NCBI GenBank assembly: GCA_033813635.1
Contig: JAPXRI010000007.1
Location: forward strand, 38,107-102,106
Source of the DNA: JAPXRI01 sp033813635
Lineage (GTDB): Bacteria; Bacillota; Clostridia; Oscillospirales; QAMX01
Reading direction: 5' to 3'
Length of the DNA: 64,000 nt
This document shows, in pieces, positions 16,135 through 25,358 of this stretch (positions within the stretch are counted from its first letter, which is position 1; every line of letters starts with the position of its first letter). A model generated the notes under the pieces. It made no database searches, was not told the DNA's origin, and saw only the letters and a program-made list of their open reading frames with translations. Made by a program: the position numbers and the translations under genes.

Positions 16135-16647
16135 TTATAAAACCAGTGTCGGAGCGGCGTAAACTCTTGCGCCCAACTCCTGGTCCAGCATGTAGAGGCC
16201 TTTGGAGTCCTTACCGAACAGACCGAATTTCTTTATCAGGTCGGTCGCGTTTTTCTCCTCCTCGCCCTGCTCCTTAACGAACCAGTCTAAAAACTGCATC
16301 GTCCTGAAATCGTGGAGCTTGTAAGCCTCGGCGTAGATATTGTTGATCGAAGCCGTCACGCCCTGCTCGTGCTCAAGCGTCAGAAGAAGCGGCGCGTTAA
16401 AATCGGTGAAGTCGTTTTTCGGCGCGGCGACGTCGTAGAGCTTAACTTTGGCGTCGTTGTTGAGCAGGTATTGCCTGAACAGCATCGCGTGGTCTCTTTC
16501 CTCCTGAGCCTGTACGTAAAACCAATTTTCGAATCCGTTGAGGTTCTCGTCGGCGTAGTAGTCCGCGATGTCGAGATAGAGGTAAGCCGAATAAAGCTCC
16601 TTGGTGATCTGTTCATTGATCAATTTGATTAAAGCGGCGTCTAACAT
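16135..16647 (-). CDS. ftnA: bacterial non-haem ferritin
   Basis: The 170-residue product forms a four-helix ferritin subunit. All the ferroxidase residues of bacterial FtnA are at their usual positions: E17, E50, H53, E94, Q127 and E130 (QAQEERDHA, LEHEQ, KEQGEEE). It should build a 24-subunit shell that oxidises Fe(II) and stores the mineral, also protecting an anaerobe from peroxide. The AGGAGGA site (16653-16659) is close to consensus. The gene ends against a bidirectional terminator and has a 100-bp leader region. Confidence 0.95.
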   Translation of the reverse strand: MLDAALIKLINEQITKELYSAYLYLDIADYYADENLNGFENWFYVQAQEERDHAMLFRQYLLNNDAKVKLYDVAAPKNDFTDFNAPLLLTLEHEQGVTASINNIYAEAYKLHDFRTMQFLDWFVKEQGEEEKNATDLIKKFGLFGKDSKGLYMLDQELGARVYAAPTLVL

Positions 16648-16747
16648 CGATATTCCTCCTTATGAATTACATTTGAGTCATATTCACTGCTATGTTTCTT
16701 AGTGTACGTGGCTAAGGTGTAAAATACTGTGAGCCGATCACACAACA

Positions 16748-17287
16748 TTAAATGTTTTCTTCCAAGTCCTCCCGAATGATCCCATAGATAAACACGTCGC
16801 TGTACGCGCCGTCTTTTTCTATGTAGTGCCCCCTCTGGCAGCCCTCAAGCTTCATACCGGATTTTTCCATCACCCTCGCCGAGGCAGGGTTCGTCCTGCG
16901 GCACTGGCCGTAAACGCGGTGGGCTTTGACTTGCGTCAGCAGAAAACGGAGCACCGCTTTCACACATTCGGTCATCAGACCCATGTTCCGGTATGCCTCC
17001 GCGATATCATAGGCAATCTGCATATAATTATCCCGCTGGCTTATCTCAATAACCTTGATCCTGCCGACGGCTCGGTTTTCATACTCGATGACCCAGTTAT
17101 AGCTCGCGGAACTGCCGTAATCGCCGATAATGTCGCGGGCGAAACGGTCGGCCTCCTCCGGGGAGCTGCCAAGGCAGCCAAGCCGGTATAAATCGGCCGC
17201 GTCCTCAAGTTTGAGCTTCCTCAGCAGACATCTCGCCGTCCTGATCTCCGAGGTACCCTTATGCTCTGTATCCGCCCTCCGGAGCAA
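16748..17287 (-). CDS. GNAT-family acetyltransferase, RimJ/RimL-like
   Basis: The 179-residue product begins its domain with IRTARCLLRKLKLEDAADLY, the usual RimJ/RimL N-terminal pattern. It continues with NWVIEYENRAVGRIKV, IAYDIAEAYRNMGLMTECVKAVLRF (acetyl-CoA loop YRNMGLMTE) and NPASARVMEKSGMKLEG, the conserved end motif N-x-x-S-x-x-x-x-E-K-x-G. It should N-acetylate a protein or small amine. It lies 24 bp after the GH20-like gene on the same strand and is probably cotranscribed. Confidence 0.85.
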   Translation of the reverse strand: MLRRADTEHKGTSEIRTARCLLRKLKLEDAADLYRLGCLGSSPEEADRFARDIIGDYGSSASYNWVIEYENRAVGRIKVIEISQRDNYMQIAYDIAEAYRNMGLMTECVKAVLRFLLTQVKAHRVYGQCRRTNPASARVMEKSGMKLEGCQRGHYIEKDGAYSDVFIYGIIREDLEENI

Positions 17288-17311
17288 TTTTACACAGAGC
17301 GTTTATGCCAG

Positions 17312-18277
17312 TTATATTTCGAACTTCCTTTTCGCCTCGGAGAGCCTGGACGCGCCGTCAAGCAGGTAGTAGTACTGGCGCTTGGTCGTAAACGCCCAGG
17401 GGGCCATCATCATGCCCGCGAGGTTATCGGGGCTGACCACTTTTTTGCAGTGCTCCGTCAGAAGCTCCATGTTCTGGCGACACGACCAGTTGCTGCCGGT
17501 CGGCACCTGCTCGAAGCCTAGCCTGTCAAGCGCCTCAAAGGTGCGGACCGCGGTGTCCACATAAATGCCGTCCGCGTTTTTGCTGAAGTTGTCGCCGTAA
17601 AACCAGTTGCTCTGCAGAATGTCGCGCGGCATTTTTTCGGTAAACTCCGTCGGATGGGACCAGTATTTGTCAGACCAGATCCAAGGGCGGCAGCCGTTTT
17701 TATCGCAGATATCGGCGTAGAAATACAAATCCTCCCACCAGAGACTGCCGCTCCTGATGGTCGCGTAGGAATAATGCCGCTGGTGCTCCCAGGTTTCTTC
17801 GTCCATGCCTATGTGGAAAAGCGTCGGGCTGTCGAACAGCTCGCAGACCTCCGTGATTAAATCCTCCACCACATTGTAATACTCCTGAGTCGAGAGCATA
17901 CGGGAGTACTCTTTGAGCCACGCGTCATGGCAGGCCGAGAAATTCAGCTTGGGGTAGACCGTCAGCCCTAGGGCACGGGCTTCGTCCAGCTTCGACAAAA
18001 GCTTTGCTTTGTCCCAGCTTCCGTTTATCGCAAGCTCGGGGTGGGACTCGTATTCTATACCGTCGCCGAGGTCGATCAGGAGCGTGTTTACGCCGAATTC
18101 CGGAAGCTTTGCGACGACCGCGTCCCACACCGCGTCGTCGCAGGCGAGGCTGGAACGAAATTTCGGCGAATCCTCCCATGTGCCCCAGTTGGTATCGCTG
18201 ATATCCGGACGGTCAAACCACATGTTTTCTCCGAGATGGATTAAATATCCCCAAATTTTTTCCTTCAAGGTGATCAC
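17312..18277 (-). CDS. GH20-like TIM-barrel protein
   Basis: The 321-residue product is a single barrel domain. FHIGMDEETWEH has the H-x-G-x-D-E motif that gives GH20 beta-hexosaminidases their catalytic Asp-Glu pair, and strands such as VNTLLIDLGDGIEYESHP, LTVYPKLNFSACH and CRPWIWSDKYWSHP suit the fold. It lacks the N-terminal domain of classical GH20 enzymes and a signal peptide, so a cytoplasmic role on imported sugars is likely. The start is uncertain: the GTG at 18277 lies too close to AGGGAA, and the TTG nine bases later is an alternative. Confidence 0.6.
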   Translation of the reverse strand: MITLKEKIWGYLIHLGENMWFDRPDISDTNWGTWEDSPKFRSSLACDDAVWDAVVAKLPEFGVNTLLIDLGDGIEYESHPELAINGSWDKAKLLSKLDEARALGLTVYPKLNFSACHDAWLKEYSRMLSTQEYYNVVEDLITEVCELFDSPTLFHIGMDEETWEHQRHYSYATIRSGSLWWEDLYFYADICDKNGCRPWIWSDKYWSHPTEFTEKMPRDILQSNWFYGDNFSKNADGIYVDTAVRTFEALDRLGFEQVPTGSNWSCRQNMELLTEHCKKVVSPDNLAGMMMAPWAFTTKRQYYYLLDGASRLSEAKRKFEI

Positions 18278-18382
18278 TTCCCTAAAGATTTATTTTACCT
18301 GATTGTACCATTGCTGCAATATAAAAGCAATAGGAATTTCAAGCGCGTATGCTAATAATAAGTTAAAATTCACAAAATGATG

Positions 18383-18411
18383 TTTACATGCCGCGCTGTG
18401 TTTGATATAAT
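18383..18411 (+). promoter_or_regulatory. promoter of the lipoprotein gene
   Basis: TTTACA at 18383-18388, a 17-bp spacer, TATAAT at 18406-18411, about 60 bp before the start codon. Confidence 0.7.
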
Positions 18412-18470
18412 CATATATATAATCCGTATATGTTTTATTAACCCGATAGCGAAGGAGGCTGGAATAACAG

Positions 18471-19985
18471 ATGGGGAAGATTACCTTGTTTTTAACAGCC
18501 GCCCTTTTTTTTGCGCTTACAATTACGGGCTGTACGCCGGAAAAATCGCCGGAGGCGGCGGGTGAGACCGCGGTCCCGACCACCGCGACGACGGCGGTGA
18601 CCGAACCGGCAGACGAGAGCCCGGTTGCCGGAACCATTATGTCCCAAAACATGTTTGTCGACGACCGGTACGTCATCTATGTCAACCCGTCGAACAGGCT
18701 GCTGACCCGAGCGGACAGGGCGGAGGGGGAGACAAAGATTTTATACCAGGTTCCGGTTTTCGAGGAATTCTTCGAAATAGGGGACAGGATTTACTTCAGA
18801 GAACTTTCGTCGAATTTGATCTGTTCGATTAATAAGGACGGAGCGGATTTCGAATCGTATCTGAAAATGCCGTTTACCACCGGCGTGATGATCGACGGCA
18901 CGATGTACTTCATAAACGCGCAGGACTACACAAACGAGACGGTTCTTTACCGGTACAATATAGAGAGCGGGGAGTGGTCGGCTGGAACGCTGTCCGGAAA
19001 CCGCCAGTCCCCGGTAAGAAAAACCGTGGCGTTCACGGAAAACGGGATCTATTATATCTCGCATTCCGGCGGAAACACCAGTATAATGGAATACATCTAT
19101 CTGACGGGGGAGAAAATCACCGTCTATACGGCGAGCGCGAATTACTCCGGGGAGATTCCGGAAATATTATACATAAACGGCGCTCTGATCTTCAGAGATC
19201 CGGAAGAGGAGGGCGGTTTTCTCTCGATCGGCGCGGACAATGCGGTAGCGCGCTATAATCTGGAAGGCATCCGGGTTTTCGGCGCGCTGGAGGACGGACT
19301 GCTGTACTGCGGGGAAAAGAGCGGCGTTTTGCTCAAGGGCGACGCGGAAGGCCATGTGTCGGAATACACCGGGGGCAGCGTTCTGGCCTGCGCTACTTCA
19401 AGGGCGCTGGTGTTCCGCAGCTCCGGTATGGAAGATCGGGTCGCCCTTATCAAGTATCCGGACGATACCGAACAGTACAGGATTAAGGGGACGCCGTACA
19501 AAGTTCTGACATGTAAAGGGTACGCGTTTGTGTTTTTGTACGATTCCGGCAAGGCGTACTTTATAGATATGGAAAAACCTGAGCTGACGGAATATCCCGT
19601 GACGGCGTTCTCCCTGACCGAGGTAGGGATTGACCTGTACATTAAAGAAAACAGCTACTCCGGCACAACGCCGTCGGACGTGGAGCTGAAGACCGCTTCG
19701 CCCGCCACGCTCGCCAAGGTTTTTGCCGAGGCGGTGACGAAAAACGACCGCTTGACGCTTAACAAGCTCCTGCCGGCGGGGGAATGGTTAAAGCCCTATC
19801 TGCCCGTCGTGTTTAAGGGCTGGAAGGTAACCCTTGCGGACGGCGAAAACATGGTCTACACTATCGAATACACCCCGTATAACGACGAGGATTTAGCGTT
19901 TGAAGATTTATGGCCGGATATCATCAGGCGACAGACGCTGACCCTGGTAGAGAAAAACGGCGTATGGCAGATTGTAGAAGGATAA
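18471..19985 (+). CDS. lipoprotein with beta-propeller-like repeats
   Basis: The 504-residue product has a signal peptide with a lipobox (ALTITGC), giving a lipidated Cys21 on the outer face of the membrane, followed by a Thr/Ala/Pro-rich linker to about residue 50. The body repeats short strands with Tyr/Asp patterns (DDRYVIYVNPSNRLL, GDRIYFRELSSNLICSI, DGTMYFINAQDYTNET), as in DUF5050-type beta-propellers. The last 90 residues (ATLAKVFAEAVTKNDRLTLN onward) look like a separate small domain. AAGGAGG precedes the ATG. Function unknown; ligand binding or envelope monitoring are possibilities. Confidence 0.7.
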   Translation: MGKITLFLTAALFFALTITGCTPEKSPEAAGETAVPTTATTAVTEPADESPVAGTIMSQNMFVDDRYVIYVNPSNRLLTRADRAEGETKILYQVPVFEEFFEIGDRIYFRELSSNLICSINKDGADFESYLKMPFTTGVMIDGTMYFINAQDYTNETVLYRYNIESGEWSAGTLSGNRQSPVRKTVAFTENGIYYISHSGGNTSIMEYIYLTGEKITVYTASANYSGEIPEILYINGALIFRDPEEEGGFLSIGADNAVARYNLEGIRVFGALEDGLLYCGEKSGVLLKGDAEGHVSEYTGGSVLACATSRALVFRSSGMEDRVALIKYPDDTEQYRIKGTPYKVLTCKGYAFVFLYDSGKAYFIDMEKPELTEYPVTAFSLTEVGIDLYIKENSYSGTTPSDVELKTASPATLAKVFAEAVTKNDRLTLNKLLPAGEWLKPYLPVVFKGWKVTLADGENMVYTIEYTPYNDEDLAFEDLWPDIIRRQTLTLVEKNGVWQIVEG

Positions 19986-20003
19986 ACGGGATTTGTTTGA
20001 GGC

Positions 20004-20426
20004 ATGATTATGACGGAAGATATCAAGGCGGTTTTGCTGGATGAGGCTCAAAAGGTGATGGCTTTCGCCTATGCGCCGTACTCTCGCTTTCGGGTCGGCG
20101 CGGCCCTGCTGGGCGCGTCGGGGAAAATCTATACGGGCTGCAACGTGGAAAACGCGTCCTTCGGCGCGACCAACTGCGCGGAGAGGACGGCGGTGTTCAA
20201 GGCCGTTTCGGAGGGGGAGAAAAGCTTTAAAGCCCTCGCGGTCGTTACCTCCGGCGAGAGCGCCACTGGACCCTGCGGGATATGCCGGCAGGTGCTCTGT
20301 GAGTTCGCGGAGGAGATGGATATCGTTTTCCGGGGATCGGACGGGAGAGCCGTCGAGACGACGCTATCGGCTCTTCTTCCGATGCCCCGCATCGCCCTAG
20401 GGGAGCAACCCGGGCATATGGCATAA
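20004..20426 (+). CDS. cdd: cytidine deaminase
   Basis: The 140-residue product has the zinc site of tetrameric cytidine deaminases: NCAERTA (ligand C58, catalytic E60) and GPCGICRQ (C91, C94), plus the substrate-binding CNVENAS (N48, E50). It deaminates cytidine and deoxycytidine to uridine forms in pyrimidine salvage. The start may be the second ATG at 20010, which has a better distance from GAGG. It follows the lipoprotein gene by 18 bp and may be cotranscribed with it. Confidence 0.93.
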   Translation: MIMTEDIKAVLLDEAQKVMAFAYAPYSRFRVGAALLGASGKIYTGCNVENASFGATNCAERTAVFKAVSEGEKSFKALAVVTSGESATGPCGICRQVLCEFAEEMDIVFRGSDGRAVETTLSALLPMPRIALGEQPGHMA

Positions 20427-20495
20427 CGCTTAGATTTTTCCGGCTAAAAGTTCAAAATTTTGTCTTTACCGAACTGTATGCGCGTAAAAAAAGGC

Positions 20496-20523
20496 TTGCA
20501 TTTTTTTGAAAATGTGGTATAAT
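20496..20523 (+). promoter_or_regulatory. promoter of the rimP-nusA-infB operon
   Basis: TTGCAT at 20496-20501, a 16-bp spacer and TATAAT at 20518-20523, with about 95 bp of leader before rimP. Confidence 0.75.
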
Positions 20524-20560
20524 CATTTAGGCTTAGGTAATTTTTGCTTGTGTTGTGTCG

Positions 20561-20586
20561 GAGCGGGTTTCCCGCTCTTTATTATT
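20561..20586 (+). terminator. leader terminator/attenuator before rimP
   Basis: GAGCGGG-TTT-CCCGCTC (20561-20577) is followed by TTTATTATT. It lies between promoter and rimP, so it must be read through for expression of the operon. In Bacillus subtilis NusA stimulates termination in the leader of its own operon; the same feedback is plausible here (inference). Confidence 0.65.
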
Positions 20587-20623
20587 GAAATATGGATTTT
20601 TTATATAGGGTGCGGTTTAAAGG

Positions 20624-21094
20624 ATGAATTCAAAACAGATTTGCGAGCTGGTATGGAAGGAGACCGAGCCTCTGGCCGCGGCCGCCGGATGCCAGGTGTG
20701 GGATGTCAAGTTCATAAAGGAAGCGGGAGAATGGGTCCTGAAGGTGTTTCTCGATACGGAAATACCCGGAAATGTGACGATTGATATGTGCGAGGCCGTC
20801 AACAGAGGACTTGACAAGCGCCTTGACGAGCTTGACCCCATCGAGCAGAGCTATTATCTCGAGGTGAGTTCTCCGGGGGTGAACAGGGAGCTGTCGCGTC
20901 CGGGCGATTTTCTTAAGTTTATCGGCAGCGAGGTGGATATAAAGCTCTATAAGGCGAACGCCGCTGGCGAGAAGAGCTTTACCGCGGTGCTTTGCGGGCT
21001 GGAGGGGGACAATATCCTGCTCTCAAGGGATGGAAAAGACTTTTCTCTGCCGCGGTCCGAGGTTGCGTCCTGCCGGATTCACTTTGATTTTTAA
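20624..21094 (+). CDS. rimP: ribosome maturation factor RimP
   Basis: The 156-residue product has the RimP N-terminal alpha/beta domain (GCQVWDVKFIKEAGEWVLKVFLD), the hallmark YYLEVSSPGVNRELSRPGDF (family consensus Y-x-L-E-V-S-S-P-G-x-x-R-x-L), and a C-terminal SH3-like barrel. It assists maturation of the 30S subunit. It is the first gene of the operon and lies 35 bp before nusA, the usual order in bacteria. The ribosome site is weak (AAAGG next to the ATG). Confidence 0.95.
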   Translation: MNSKQICELVWKETEPLAAAAGCQVWDVKFIKEAGEWVLKVFLDTEIPGNVTIDMCEAVNRGLDKRLDELDPIEQSYYLEVSSPGVNRELSRPGDFLKFIGSEVDIKLYKANAAGEKSFTAVLCGLEGDNILLSRDGKDFSLPRSEVASCRIHFDF

Positions 21095-21129
21095 ATATAA
21101 CGTATCTCGAGAGGAGTGCATAAATAAAA

Positions 21130-22191
21130 ATGAATAACGATTTATTCGGCGCCCTTACAGATCTTGAAAAGGAAAAGGGAATCCCCAAAGATTACATGCT
21201 TGAAAAAATCCGCCAGGCGCTGACGGCGGCTTATCACCGCGAGAACCCCGACGCCGGCGATAATATCGAATTCGCGGTGGACCCGTCTTCAATGGTTATG
21301 CGCATGTACGCGCTTAAAACGGTCGTTGATGACGTGACGAATCCCGCTCTCGAAATCAGGGCGGACCAGGTTAAGAGGAACGGGAACGAAGCGCCGCCGT
21401 CGACCGGCGATGTGGTGCGCGTCGAGCTTGACACCAAAAATTTCGGGCGCATCGCCGCGCAGACTGCGAAGCAGGTGATTATCCAGGGCATAAGAGAGTC
21501 GGAACGCGGTGCGATTTACCGGGAATTTTCATCAAAAGAACAGGAAATACTGACCGCGACGGTTCTGAAAAAGGATAAAAAGAGCGGTAACGTCCTCCTT
21601 GCGCTGCCGGGGAAGTCCGAGGAGCAGACGCTTATTCTGACGCCGGCCGAGCAGATTAAAAACGAGCCTATCACGGAGGGGCAGCGCCTTAAGGTCTACC
21701 TCGTCGGGGTGGCGAAGGGCATGAAGGGGCCGCAGCTTCAGATCTCGCGCTCTCATCCGGGACTCGTGAAGCGTCTGTTCGAGATGGAGGTTCCGGAGAT
21801 ATACGACGGAGTCGTCGAGATTGTGTCGATCGCGAGAGAGGCCGGCTCGAGGACGAAAATCGCCGTAAAGACAAACGACCCGAATGTCGACCCGGTGGGC
21901 GCCTGCGTCGGCCCGAAGGGCGCGCGCGTCAACAGCATCGTGAACGAGCTTCGCGGAGAGAAGATCGATATCATCAAGTACTCCGAAAAGCCCGAGGAAT
22001 ACGTCTCCGCGGCGCTGGCTCCGGCGGAGGTTATCAGCGCCGAGGTGCTCCCCGACGGAAAGAGCTGTAAGATAATAGTTCCGGACGACCAGCTTTCGCT
22101 GGCTATCGGCAAGGAAGGACAAAACGCAAGGCTTGCCGCCAAGCTGACCGGGTTTAAAATAGATATCAAGCCGAATTCTTCCGCAGAGTAA
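21130..22191 (+). CDS. nusA: transcription termination/antitermination factor NusA
   Basis: The 353-residue product has the N-terminal polymerase-binding domain (about 1-125), an S1 domain (ILTATVLKKDKKSGNVLLAL onward) and two KH domains ending in VPDDQLSLAIGKEGQNARLAAKLTG. DPVGACVGPKGARVNSIVNEL is the KH1 signature. It lacks the C-terminal acidic repeats of enterobacterial NusA, which is normal for Firmicutes. It controls pausing and termination and probably acts on the hairpin in its own leader. Confidence 0.97.
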   Translation: MNNDLFGALTDLEKEKGIPKDYMLEKIRQALTAAYHRENPDAGDNIEFAVDPSSMVMRMYALKTVVDDVTNPALEIRADQVKRNGNEAPPSTGDVVRVELDTKNFGRIAAQTAKQVIIQGIRESERGAIYREFSSKEQEILTATVLKKDKKSGNVLLALPGKSEEQTLILTPAEQIKNEPITEGQRLKVYLVGVAKGMKGPQLQISRSHPGLVKRLFEMEVPEIYDGVVEIVSIAREAGSRTKIAVKTNDPNVDPVGACVGPKGARVNSIVNELRGEKIDIIKYSEKPEEYVSAALAPAEVISAEVLPDGKSCKIIVPDDQLSLAIGKEGQNARLAAKLTGFKIDIKPNSSAE

Positions 22192-22249
22192 GACCGGGAA
22201 ATCAATATGGTTTCCTAAAGTGTGCCTGACACAAGAAACGGAGCGGGAA

Positions 22250-22540
22250 ATGGTTCAGCAGAAGAAGATTCCAAAAAGAATGTGTGTTGGATGCAGAGAA
22301 ATGAAGCCCAAACGCGAGCTGATACGCATCGTATTGACGCCGGAGGCTGACGGAGGGCAGATTTGCATTGATTTCAAAGGAAAGAAAAACGGAAGAGGCG
22401 CGTATGTCTGCAGGGACGAAAGCTGTCTGAAAAAGGCGGTAAAGAGTAAAGCGCTTGAAAGAGCGCTGTCCTGTGAGATTCCGGAAGAGATATACGCGAA
22501 TTTGGCGGAGCAGATGAAAGCTGGAGGTGGACCCGCATGA
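22250..22540 (+). CDS. rnpM: YlxR/RnpM family RNA-binding protein
   Basis: The start is the ATG at 22250 with GGAGCGGG in front; the GTG at 22220 has no ribosome site. The 96-residue basic protein carries KRMCVGCREMKPKRELIRIV and GRGAYVCRDESCLKKAVKSK, the two conserved blocks of the YlxR family. In Bacillus subtilis the homologue is reported to bind RNase P RNA and modulate its activity. It overlaps infB by four bases (ATGA), with no ylxQ (L7Ae-like) gene between, unlike most Firmicutes. Confidence 0.93.
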   Translation: MVQQKKIPKRMCVGCREMKPKRELIRIVLTPEADGGQICIDFKGKKNGRGAYVCRDESCLKKAVKSKALERALSCEIPEEIYANLAEQMKAGGGPA

Positions 22541-24933
22541 ACACATTGATAAAAATACGAATCAGCGACGTCGCTAAGGATTTCGGCGTTCCGAATAAGG
22601 TTATAATGAATATCCTCTCGGAGCACGGAGAAACGCCGAAAAGCCCTGCGAAAGTCCTTGATTCGGAGGAGTTAAATATTATTTTTGACGCGATTACACA
22701 GGCAAATCAGGTGGCGGATATTGAAAAAGCGCTGAACGCCAGCGCGGCCGCGGCCGCGGAGGAGAAAGCGGAGCAGCCGGAGGAAGTAAAAGCGGTGGAG
22801 TCGGCGACAAAGGAAACGGCGGCGGTTAAGACTCAGACGGCGGAGGATAAAGAACCGCCGAAACCCGCGCAGCCTGACAAAAAGCCCGAGACGGACAACA
22901 AGCCCGCCCGCGCGCCCGAGGTGAAGGCTGCCGAAAAGCCGCAGCAGCAACAGCAGCAGAACAGGAAGCCGGTAAGGCGCTATGTCGACACCCGTGGTGT
23001 TACCGTCGATATGTCAAAATACGACGAGCATATCGACGCGCTCGTCCCCGAAAAAGCCGCCGCCGCTGCCGAGAAGACCCGTCAGAAGATAAGGAAGGCT
23101 CCGGACAGGCGAAATCCCAACTTCGGCCAGAAACGGCGCATTGAAGAGCAGGAAAAGCTGAAAAAGCTCCAGATGGAGGTCCAGAAGAAGTCTGTTCTCA
23201 AGGTTTCGATTCCGGATGAGATATCCGTCGGCGAGCTCGCCTCCCGGCTGAAAAAGACCGGCGCGGAGATTGTCAAACAGCTGATGAGGCTCGGCGTGAT
23301 GGCCTCCGTATCGGAGACGATCGATTACGACACGGCGAGCCTTGTGGCTCTCGAGTATAACGCGAAAATCGAGCACGAGGTTCATCTGACGATAGAGGAG
23401 CGACTTATTGACGACCACGCCGACAAAGAGAGCGATCTGGTTCCCCGCGACCCGGTTGTGGTGGTGATGGGCCATGTCGACCACGGCAAGACCTCGCTGC
23501 TCGACATGATCAGGAAGACAAACGTGGCCAGCGGAGAGGCCGGCGGAATCACGCAGCATATCGGTGCGTATCAGGTCGAGATAAACAAGAGACTGATCAC
23601 ATTCCTCGACACGCCGGGGCACGCCGCGTTTACGTCGATGCGTGCGCGCGGCGCCTCGGTGACGGACGTCGCGATCCTCGTGGTCGCGGCCGACGACGGC
23701 GTTATGCCGCAGACTGTGGAGGCGATCAACCACGCCCGTGCCGCAAACGTTCCGATCATAGTCGCAATCAACAAAACAGATAAGCCCAGCGCGGACCCGG
23801 AAAAGGTCATGCGCCAATTGATGGAATACGGGCTGGTGCCAGAGGAATGGGGCGGAGACACGATTATCTGCAAGGTGTCCGCTGTGACTGGCGCTGGAAT
23901 TCCGGCTCTGCTTGAGATGATCCTGCTGGTGGCCGATATGCAGGAGCTGAAGGCCAATCCGAACAGAACCGCCCAGGGCACGGTAATCGAGGCGAAGCTC
24001 GACAAAAACCGCGGGCCTGTCGCGACGCTGCTTGTCCAGAACGGCACGCTGAAAACCGGCGACCTGATTATAGCGGATAAAGCGGTCGGCAGAGTCAGAG
24101 TGATGACGAACGAAAACGGGATGAAGATTACCTCAGCCGGCCCGTCGATGCCGGTTGAAATCACCGGACTCGACGATACGCCGGGCGCCGGCGAGAAGTT
24201 CCATGTGGTAACGGACGAACGCATGGCGCGCGAGCTTGTGCTTGAGCGCAAGCAGAAGGAGCGCGACGAAAATATGAGCGCCGCGCAGACGATGACACTT
24301 GCGGACCTGTTTACCCATATCCAGGAGGGCGTCAAGGACCTTAATATCGTCCTTAAGGCGGACGTGCAGGGTTCTGTCGAAGCGCTGAAGAAATCGCTCG
24401 AGGAGCTCTCCAACGACGAGGTCCGGGTAAAGATAATCCACAGCGGCGTCGGAGCGATCAACGAGAACGACGTTATGCTCGCCTCAGCGTCCAACGCGAT
24501 CATTATCGGCTTCAACATCCGGCCGGATACGAACACGAGGAACATCGCGGAGCAGAAGGGCATCGACATTCGCATGTACCGCGTAATTTACGAGTGCATA
24601 GACGAGGTTAAAGCCGCGATTAAGGGCATGCTCGCCCCCAAATTCAAAGAGGAGATGCTCGGCACCGCCGAAGTGAGACAGGTATTCAAGGTGAGCGGCG
24701 TCGGCACGATCGCCGGCTGCATGGTCAAGGACGGCAAGGTCCAGAGATCGGCGAAAGTCAGGGTTGTGCGCGACGGCGTGGTTATCCACGAGGGAGATAT
24801 CGCGTCGCTCAAGCGGTTCAAGGACGATGTCCGCGAGGTCGCAACCGGGTATGAGTGCGGTATAGGGATCGACCGCTTCAACGATGTCAAAGAGGGCGAC
24901 GTGATAGAAAACTATATCATGAAAGAGGTATAA
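22537..24933 (+). CDS. infB: translation initiation factor IF-2
   Basis: The 798-residue GTPase has an N-terminal IF2 helical piece (ISDVAKDFGVPNKVIMNILS), an Ala/Glu/Pro/Gln-rich linker (about 65-150), then the G domain: G1 GHVDHGKTS from residue 312, G3 DTPGH, G4 NKTD, followed by domains II, III and the fMet-tRNA-binding domain IV. It brings initiator tRNA to the 30S subunit and promotes subunit joining. Translation is coupled to rnpM by the ATGA overlap. Confidence 0.98.
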   Translation: MNTLIKIRISDVAKDFGVPNKVIMNILSEHGETPKSPAKVLDSEELNIIFDAITQANQVADIEKALNASAAAAAEEKAEQPEEVKAVESATKETAAVKTQTAEDKEPPKPAQPDKKPETDNKPARAPEVKAAEKPQQQQQQNRKPVRRYVDTRGVTVDMSKYDEHIDALVPEKAAAAAEKTRQKIRKAPDRRNPNFGQKRRIEEQEKLKKLQMEVQKKSVLKVSIPDEISVGELASRLKKTGAEIVKQLMRLGVMASVSETIDYDTASLVALEYNAKIEHEVHLTIEERLIDDHADKESDLVPRDPVVVVMGHVDHGKTSLLDMIRKTNVASGEAGGITQHIGAYQVEINKRLITFLDTPGHAAFTSMRARGASVTDVAILVVAADDGVMPQTVEAINHARAANVPIIVAINKTDKPSADPEKVMRQLMEYGLVPEEWGGDTIICKVSAVTGAGIPALLEMILLVADMQELKANPNRTAQGTVIEAKLDKNRGPVATLLVQNGTLKTGDLIIADKAVGRVRVMTNENGMKITSAGPSMPVEITGLDDTPGAGEKFHVVTDERMARELVLERKQKERDENMSAAQTMTLADLFTHIQEGVKDLNIVLKADVQGSVEALKKSLEELSNDEVRVKIIHSGVGAINENDVMLASASNAIIIGFNIRPDTNTRNIAEQKGIDIRMYRVIYECIDEVKAAIKGMLAPKFKEEMLGTAEVRQVFKVSGVGTIAGCMVKDGKVQRSAKVRVVRDGVVIHEGDIASLKRFKDDVREVATGYECGIGIDRFNDVKEGDVIENYIMKEV

Positions 24934-24980
24934 TTGCGTTTTTTGACGCCGCCGCACCTTAAGAAACAAAGGAGGACGTT

Positions 24981-25358
24981 ATGTCTGGCTATAGAATGCA
25001 GCGTCTCGGAGACGAGCTCAGAGTCAGAATCTCCGAGATAATTCCGACGCTTAAGGATCCGAGACTGAAAGGAATCGTCAGCATCACGCGGGTCGAGGTA
25101 TCCAGCGATTCGAAGTACGCAAAGGTCTATATCAGCGTGCTCGGCGGGGACGAGGAGCTCAGGGAATGCCTTAGGGGCTTTCGTTCATCGGCCGGATATA
25201 TCAGGCATGAGCTTGCCGCCACTATGCAGCTCAGATATACGCCGGAGCTTGCTTTCTATGCGGACACGGGTCTGATCAGGGGCAGAAAAACCCTCGATAT
25301 CATCAGAACCTTAGAGAAAGACTCAGAGGAACAGGAAAATGGCAATGACGAACCTTAG
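24981..25358 (+). CDS. rbfA: 30S ribosome-binding factor RbfA
   Basis: The 125-residue product is a KH-type protein with YRMQRLGDELRVRISEIIPT at the N-terminus, KGIVSITRVEVSSDSKYAKVYISVLG in the middle and LRYTPELAFYADTGL near the end, all standard RbfA blocks. It binds pre-30S particles in 16S rRNA 5' processing. It follows infB by 47 bp behind AAAGGAGG and overlaps nrnA by 20 bp. Confidence 0.96.
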   Translation: MSGYRMQRLGDELRVRISEIIPTLKDPRLKGIVSITRVEVSSDSKYAKVYISVLGGDEELRECLRGFRSSAGYIRHELAATMQLRYTPELAFYADTGLIRGRKTLDIIRTLEKDSEEQENGNDEP

